From Lumbricus terrestris (Eukaryota; Annelida; Clitellata; Crassiclitellata; Lumbricidae), in NCBI GenBank assembly GCA_949752735.1, contig OX457039.1, forward strand, positions 45,005,286-45,069,285: a stretch of 64,000 nucleotides of DNA, in the 5' to 3' direction. The position numbers and the translations under genes are program-made. Shown piece after piece: positions 58,170 to 64,000 of the stretch. The notes beneath the pieces were generated by a model. That model searched no databases and was not told the DNA's origin. It saw only the letters and a program-made list of their open reading frames with translations. Each line of letters begins with the position of its first letter. Position 1 is the stretch's first letter.

Positions 58170-58740
58170 ATTGGCCTCGGTCTTACTACTATTGTACATG
58201 CATTCATCTACTCCTGCATAGACTACTGTAACTCACTCGTTATTGTCCAGTCCAGGCTGTGCCTTACTCCTCTTCAGTCAGTTTTAATTTTTAAATTCTG
58301 CAAACGTCTTCCTGGGTTTGTTTGCTGATATCTCTACCAACATGTATGAAGAACTACACCAGCTGGCTCCCTATAAGTTTACACATTCGTTAAAAGATGC
58401 TCTTTGTGGTCCAAATCTCAGTTGGATATTGTCCTAAATATTTCCCAGACCTTACATGCAAATCCTTATCTGCTGGTTCAGTTCGTTGCGCTCTGTGTTC
58501 CAATTGAATTAACTGTCTTGCTTCATGAACCAGGTCTGTTTTAACCCAGCACGTGGCATTTGTTGCTTAGGCCCTTCTGCCTGGAATCACCTCCGTCCTT
58601 TTTAGGTGAAGTTGATGTCTAGGGTTTCCTCCTCAGTTAGTCATTCCCAGAAGATGTTTTCTCTTGCCGAGGGGTTTCTGCACAGAGAGCGCTACTGAAT
58701 AGCCCATACTGCAACACCCCTTTTTTGACCAGACACAATA
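58170..58740 (+). mobile_element. CR1/L2-like LINE C-terminal fragment
   Basis: LTTIVHAFIYSCIDYCNSLV and LTPLQSVLIFKFCKRLPG are followed by YEELHQLAPYKFTHSLKDAL and GPSAWNHLRPF in different frames. These match the HAF..S.LDYCNSL, LQ.VQN.AAR, and GP..WN.LP blocks. It ends with GAGAGCGCTACTGAATAGCC. Several stops and shifts show decay. Confidence 0.8.
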
Positions 58741-58951
58741 TGATATGATTTAGTGTTGTTTCCTCATAAAAGCAATTGTCCTAACTAGAATTGGCACAGT
58801 CTTCAGAGCTAGCAAAAAATTATGATAAGATCACAAGTCGGTCAGTGTTAAAAAAAGACAGCTTGAGATAGTCCTTGATTTTATTTTATTCTGTACTCTT
58901 ATATTTAGAGATTTTTAATGCGCCTCTCACAATGCAACCCAATCAAAGTGA

Positions 58952-59010
58952 GTTAGGGTTATAGTTAGGTTTAGGGTTCGGAATAGTGGACCCTCGGAAT
59001 AGTGGACCCA
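58952..59010. repeat. Telomere-like GGGTTA variants and short direct repeat
   Basis: GTTAGGGTTATAGTTAGG and TTTAGGGTT resemble degenerate TTAGGG units. They are followed by GGAATAGTGGACCC twice, 16 bp apart. Confidence 0.5.
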
Positions 59011-60173
59011 AACCGATGCTGTGACAGTCCGAGACTGGTACTAGAGGGTCATGACGGTCTATAGAGTGGAGCGGACAACCAAATGTATCTTAGATAGGCC
59101 CCTGAAAAAAAACATAAAGGTAGCGTGGATATGGACCCAAAAACAAATCTATTAAGACCGAAGACAACGCACGTCACCAATAAGCAACCCTTGACCATCG
59201 ATATTAATAAACCGATATCGATGCCCTTGACTAGCACAGCTTGCCTGTAATATCGCTCATATACAAAAACCAGCAAAACTACCATCAAAGAATGATCCAA
59301 ATCAAGTGTAAATTTATACCATAGCAAAATAAACATTTATTATAACTACGCGCCTGAATTATGACACTGATAGAATTTTTCTGAATTAATAATGCGCTTT
59401 TTAATGTTGCTGTCGGACATCGCGAAGGTGTTTAAAAGTAAACTCAGATTGAAAATTTAGTTAAACAAGTAAGTAAATCGATCACTTAAACAATAAAACT
59501 TTAAAAATTTTATTTCTCGGAAATGTGCAACTTTTCTTTGATGGAAAATGACACTTTTGCTGTTCAATAATATGCAAATACGTGTTTAAAATTCCATGAT
59601 GCCCCGTGAAAGTATGCACGAGAATTCACATTTTTGGTGTTCAGACTACCGTCTATTCCGTTATCCATGCCGATCGAGGACTGCTTATTCAATGATGCAT
59701 GCACTGTTGTCAGGTCAAGACTCAAGAATAATTAATAATAGAACGAAGCCTATAAATAGAGCTATAGGTCTATACGCAAATAAAATATAAAAATGAGATA
59801 AATATTTAGCATACATTATTGGAATAACGAGAACGGCATCGAGCACCTACGGGCATTGGTCCCTCGGTTGTTGATGATGATGATACATTATTATCCCTTA
59901 TAAAGGTTATATAGGCCTAGGGCCTACATGTAGCCTAAATGTATAGAAAAGTTAGTCAGTGGGTCTCGGCCTAACTTGATTAGGCTAGTGCTCTGTCGTC
60001 TATACCCGTTCACCGTATTACCATTAGGCTACGACATAATTTTTATTGTGTATTTAAAGGGCAGGAATGAAAGGAAAAAAATTAAATTTTCAGTGTCATT
60101 CCATCAATTCAATGAGTTCGCGTCGTCAAATATTATTAGGCCTATATTCGTTTAATTGGCAACAAAACTGATA
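59011..60173. other. No supported gene
   Basis: AT-rich with several TAGGCCTA-type palindromes near 59915-60140. Open frames are short and unsupported. Confidence 0.5.
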
Positions 60174-60175
60174 TA

Positions 60176-61218
60176 GAGGAGGGTGGGACAAGTGCGGCCC
60201 CTTAAGGATTTTGTCCAAATATCTCTGAGCAGATGACAATATTGAAACATTCAACTATACCATGTCATAGACCAACCATCTGGCTATGCAGGGTGCACAA
60301 ACTATTTCAGAAAAAATCATCTGATTTTTTGGTATTAAACATTTTTTGCATGCTCTTGAAAAGCCACTCTTGCCCCACCGGTGGGGCAAGAGTGGCATGA
60401 ACGGCCAGTCTTGCCCCATGCAGTATTAATCATTGTATTTACACTCCATGTGGAGTGTATATACTTTGGATTTCTTTTTTGAAGATAGCTTCCCTGTGAC
60501 TAATTTGGCATTAACAATAATAATAATGGATAATAATAATGCTAGTACTTACAATAGAGACGGACAGACGGTAATAATTGTAATAATTAATAATAACTAA
60601 TAGTAAAGCACCCATGATACTAATAATAATAATAATGATAATGATAATAGTAATAATAAAAAAATGAAAATACTAATAAGAGCACTCGATAGACTTGTTT
60701 TGACTTTCTTACCTAGCTTTACTGAACTCTTTTGGTCCATTCTAAGTGATTTTTTATGAATTTCCTCTAATATGTAGACTTTTACTGTTTATGGAGCAAG
60801 AGTAGCTGAAGCCACTCTTGCCTCATGCTGTCACGGCCACTCTTGCCCCGGTACCTTAGCAATTAAATTTTTTTCTAATTACTATTGACATCTTTCGAAT
60901 TCATTCAATCTAATACGTGCAATCAATGCGCTATTGATGTCTTTGCAACATAAAATTATCGAAAAATTTAGCATCGATAACTTTGATTTTATAAAAAAAT
61001 TATTCATAACTGTTCCGATTTATAATGATTTTAGAAAAATCGAAAAATTATTAATTACTCGTGGAGTTTGCAAGTAAATTTAACAAATCTTACGTCGTTC
61101 GATGCGGCCGATAAATGTCTTTCAACGTGGCTGAATTTAATCGCTACGCATACGTATTGCTTTACGATATCCTTCCGTCTATTCTTGCCCCGCAGGCCGC
61201 TCTTGCCCCACTCTCCTC
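60176..61218. mobile_element. TA-flanked non-autonomous element with inverted termini
   Basis: The left end GAGGAGGGTGGGACAAGTGC (60176 on) and the reverse complement of the right end, GAGGAGAGTGGGGCAAGAGC, agree at 21 of the first 24 positions. The 1043 bp element is flanked by TA on both sides (60174-60175, 61219-61220), as for Tc1/mariner insertions. CACTCTTGCCCC and its complement recur within it, including a 34 bp perfect palindrome. AAT-rich sequence fills the middle (60510-60670). No transposase frame was found. Confidence 0.7.
60363..60396. repeat. Perfect 34 bp palindrome
   Basis: GCCACTCTTGCCCCACC is followed immediately by its exact reverse complement. The arm is the same sequence as the termini of the enclosing element, as if two terminal segments met head to head. 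Confidence 0.95.
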
Positions 61219-61272
61219 TACGCACCGCAATCAGGTAGGCCTACAAATTTAAAAAAAAAATATATAGGCCTA

Positions 61273-61496
61273 CAACAACAGCTGATGACCTTTTTTTAGT
61301 CATACACTTGAAATTTGCAAATTTCGCCCTTCCTGCATATTTTTCACTGCACAGGTTCTTCGTTCTATTTCGATCTTCCGCGTGATAAACCTGCAACCCG
61401 CTGCATTTACCTTTTTCTAATGCATTGATTTCCAATGCCCAGAATTGCTTTTGCAACTGCACATTTTGTGTAGAACTGCACGTTAAAAGAGCCCTG
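61273..61496. mobile_element. hAT-like MITE related to the one at 56845, inverted
   Basis: The right end AACTGCACATTTTGTGTAGA, followed by ACTGCACGTTAAAAGAGCCC and TG, is nearly the reverse complement of the left end of the element at 56845. Candidate duplications are TAGGCCTA (61265-61272) and TAGGCCGA (61497-61504), 7 of 8 identical. The left terminus (CAACAACAGCTG) is poorly conserved, so its exact position is uncertain. Confidence 0.55.
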
Positions 61497-61504
61497 TAGG
61501 CCGA

Positions 61505-62376
61505 TTATATGCATTATAATCATTAATCATTTTCATGATAAATTTCAAAACAATAGAGCCTATAAACATCAATAAATGTTAGCCCTCTGCTTTTGTGTCT
61601 ACAGTTGCGGCCCTCGGCTTCAAGAATTAATTATCGCATCTGTGGCACATGGTGCCAAAAAGTTGGACAGCAGTCTAGTCAAGGCCTTTTCGTACAGACT
61701 CGTACGATGTAGTAAAAAATATGATAGAATATCAAAAGCGAGTCAGAAGAAACCAGGAGAAAGCGCAATCAAGCAGACCTTAGACCTGCAACAGAAACTA
61801 TAGGCCTATAGTTGGCAACGGAATCGAACGGAAGAGAGCAGAGATTCAAGACCATCAGTGACTTCTAGTCCCTCTTTTCTGCTTGGGGGGGGGGTTCGGG
61901 TGTTTCTGAGGGGCGGTGATCGAGGTTCTTTTGGCCGGAGATTTTGGGCGTATAGGCCTACGTACGACTGGGTCGCCGGAGACGTTTTCATCGATAAAAT
62001 TTTGTGAGGACGTTTTTGTCATTTCCGATTAATCTACCATGTCCGCTACTGAAAAAACTGATGACTTTTTTAGTCTTTCTGCCGAGTTCTCAATAAACCA
62101 TAATTTTCGCTATTTGACCGGGATGTATTTCCACAGTTTTTGAGCTTTTCACTCCAAACCTTCACTATACTGTGTCGGTGTGCGACACCGATCTAGAGTT
62201 GGCGAATCTCTATACTACCATGGGGCCGGGGTGGGGGCGAAAACCCTAATTTTCGCTATAAATTTCCATTCCCTTGCCATTGTTTCAGTTTTTCACCTGA
62301 AACGTTGCAGCTAGACAGATATGATCCTACAGGGCCACCTCGCCACACCCACAACTCACCTCACCCAGCAGGGGCC
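61505..62376. other. No supported gene
   Basis: Short open frames, a small hairpin (TCGGTGT-GCG-ACACCGA near 62175) and a TAATTTTCGCTAT sequence found twice (62101, 62251). Confidence 0.5.
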
Positions 62377-62690
62377 GGGTGGAGGCAGGGGATTGTTGGG
62401 AAGCGGGAGAGAAAAACAATTTGCCCGTAAAGGGAAATATCACAGGAGGCGTGCAGGTTAGGAGGTCGGAGGTTGATGAAGTTGGGTGGAGTGGAGCGGG
62501 GAGCGGGCGGTTGGGGAGCCGCCGGGTGGAGGCAGGGGATTGTTGGGAAGCGGGAGAGAAAAACAATTTGCCCGTAAACGGTAAACGGAAATATCACGAG
62601 AGGCGTACCGGTTAGGAGGTCGGAGTGTCATGAGGTTGGGGTTGGATGGGGTGGAGTGGGAAGCGGGCGGTTGGGGAGCCGACGTTTGGG
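62377..62690. repeat. G-rich tandem duplication, unit about 146-163 bp
   Basis: Two head-to-tail copies start GGGTGGAGGCAGGGGATTGT (62377 and 62523) and share AGAAAAACAATTTGCCCGTA and GCGGGCGGTTGGGGAGCCG. The second has a small internal duplication (GTAAACG). Open frames on both strands follow from the repeat. Confidence 0.9.
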
Positions 62691-63480
62691 GACCACAAAT
62701 TTAAGAAAATCGCCTGTAGAAAGCATCGGAAATATAACAAATTTTGAAATTCTGTTTTTGAAACTTTTTGTAAAAAGTTAAACAGCGAAGGTAAGAGCAG
62801 TTACGACACAGAACACAGGTCACACAATGGACGACGAGATGAATGGCAATGTAGGATTCCACTCATTCCAGTCACATGACAATCATAGCGTCAAAAAAAG
62901 ATTATACAAGCAAAAGCAAAGACATAAAGCGAGACAAGGAGAAATAAACCAATAAGAGAATAAAGACGGAACTGAGGGAGAGATTTCAAGGAACGGCAGA
63001 TACAAACGATTAGGTCTAGGCAAAAAGGTTCATGAATGCAGAACAAAAGAAAATCAAAGAAGAAGAGAAAGAAACAGGAACCTGAGTGGAACTAAATCCC
63101 ACCTATAGGTAAAAGAATCAACAGGTTGCAAGGACACAGCAGCAAATCTCATTGAAACAAAATGAATTTTAAAATAAATTAAAACTTGCTTCAAAGCCGT
63201 CGATGAATGAACTATACCCAAATGCAAAAAAATGTCACATATAATGAGAAACAGTGATGCATTTGGTCATCGCCTTTCTCGAAAAAACTTCAACAAATAG
63301 GCCTACAATAAGACATAGCCTACATATTTTACAGTCTGATGCCGACTTGTAACTGCATGTCTCTTGGCTGTATAATACATCTCTGACTGGCGCTGTACAA
63401 AGCGGGAATGTATGACATCCAACCGGCCTATTAGACCTACTGAACTTACCCTGAATCTTATTAAAACCGACCTCATCTTT
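62691..63480. other. No supported gene
   Basis: A purine-rich, AAG/GAA-biased plus strand from about 62890 to 63090; no exon or repeat family was recognised. Confidence 0.5.
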
Positions 63481-63746
<266 letters not shown>

Positions 63747-64000
63747 GAACCCAGTGGAGTAACCTTCGTTGTATGGTTGTTACGCCACTGCCGCTAAAAA
63801 CAAGTTTTCTGCGTCTTACATCCACCTTTGATCTCCCTGTGTGCCCGTAGGCCTACTGATATATAGCTAGTTTAACTTTCAACATAATTATGTTGGCGCC
63901 ATGTAGGCCTACAGCAAACAAATGTAGGCACTGATGAAACGCGCATGCCATAATTATAGTCTAACACACGAGTAAGACACTTCGTTTAAAAAAACGGCGG

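Noticed and set aside
58952..58980. Interstitial telomere
   Set aside because: Only two or three degenerate TTAGGG-like units; too short and irregular.

Overview
The window reads as nuclear DNA from an AT-rich animal genome, probably a marine invertebrate. It has spliced coding segments on the minus strand, kilobase-scale introns, many microsatellites and minisatellites, and degraded CR1/L2-like and RTE-like LINEs. It also has tRNA-derived SINEs, hAT-like MITEs and a mariner-type transposase remnant. No operons, prokaryotic genes, CRISPR arrays, rRNA or clearly intact tRNA genes were seen. The palindrome TAGGCCTA and its variants recur, most densely after 54 kb. I associate that with deuterostome invertebrate genomes such as echinoderms, but this is only an inference.

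Left part (1-23.2 kb): the best-supported gene is on the minus strand. Its first coding exon (22597-22018) begins with an ATG in strong Kozak context inside a CpG-rich block. It joins in phase to exons at 14873-14628 and 12561-12273, giving about 370 residues of a Ser/Pro-rich, apparently disordered protein that I cannot name; it probably continues to the left. Its introns hold LINE fragments, a duplicated retrotransposon 3' end with an endonuclease-like domain, and minisatellites with 25-29 bp units. Further left are a decayed LINE reverse transcriptase (8.39-9.87 kb) and a G-rich tandem block (7.13-7.68 kb).

Middle (23.2-54.5 kb): gene-poor. It holds a candidate two-exon 71-residue gene (33949-34262), weaker coding-like stretches at 29.8 and 50.4 kb, and a decayed transposase-like gene on the minus strand (39.3-40.5 kb). 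It also holds MITEs with 8 bp target-site duplications (38.05 and 40.99 kb), several LINE/SINE 3' ends and long simple repeats.

Right part (54.5-64 kb): a dense CpG island at 54.60-54.97 kb is the best promoter candidate without an assigned gene. After it come a mariner-type transposase remnant, three copies of a tRNA-derived SINE (one split by a hAT-like MITE), a LINE fragment and a 1.04 kb TA-flanked element with inverted termini and a 34 bp perfect palindrome. A G-rich tandem duplication and an uninterrupted ATC array of about 88 units close the window. All calls come from reading the sequence by eye, without database searches; family names rest on motif recognition.
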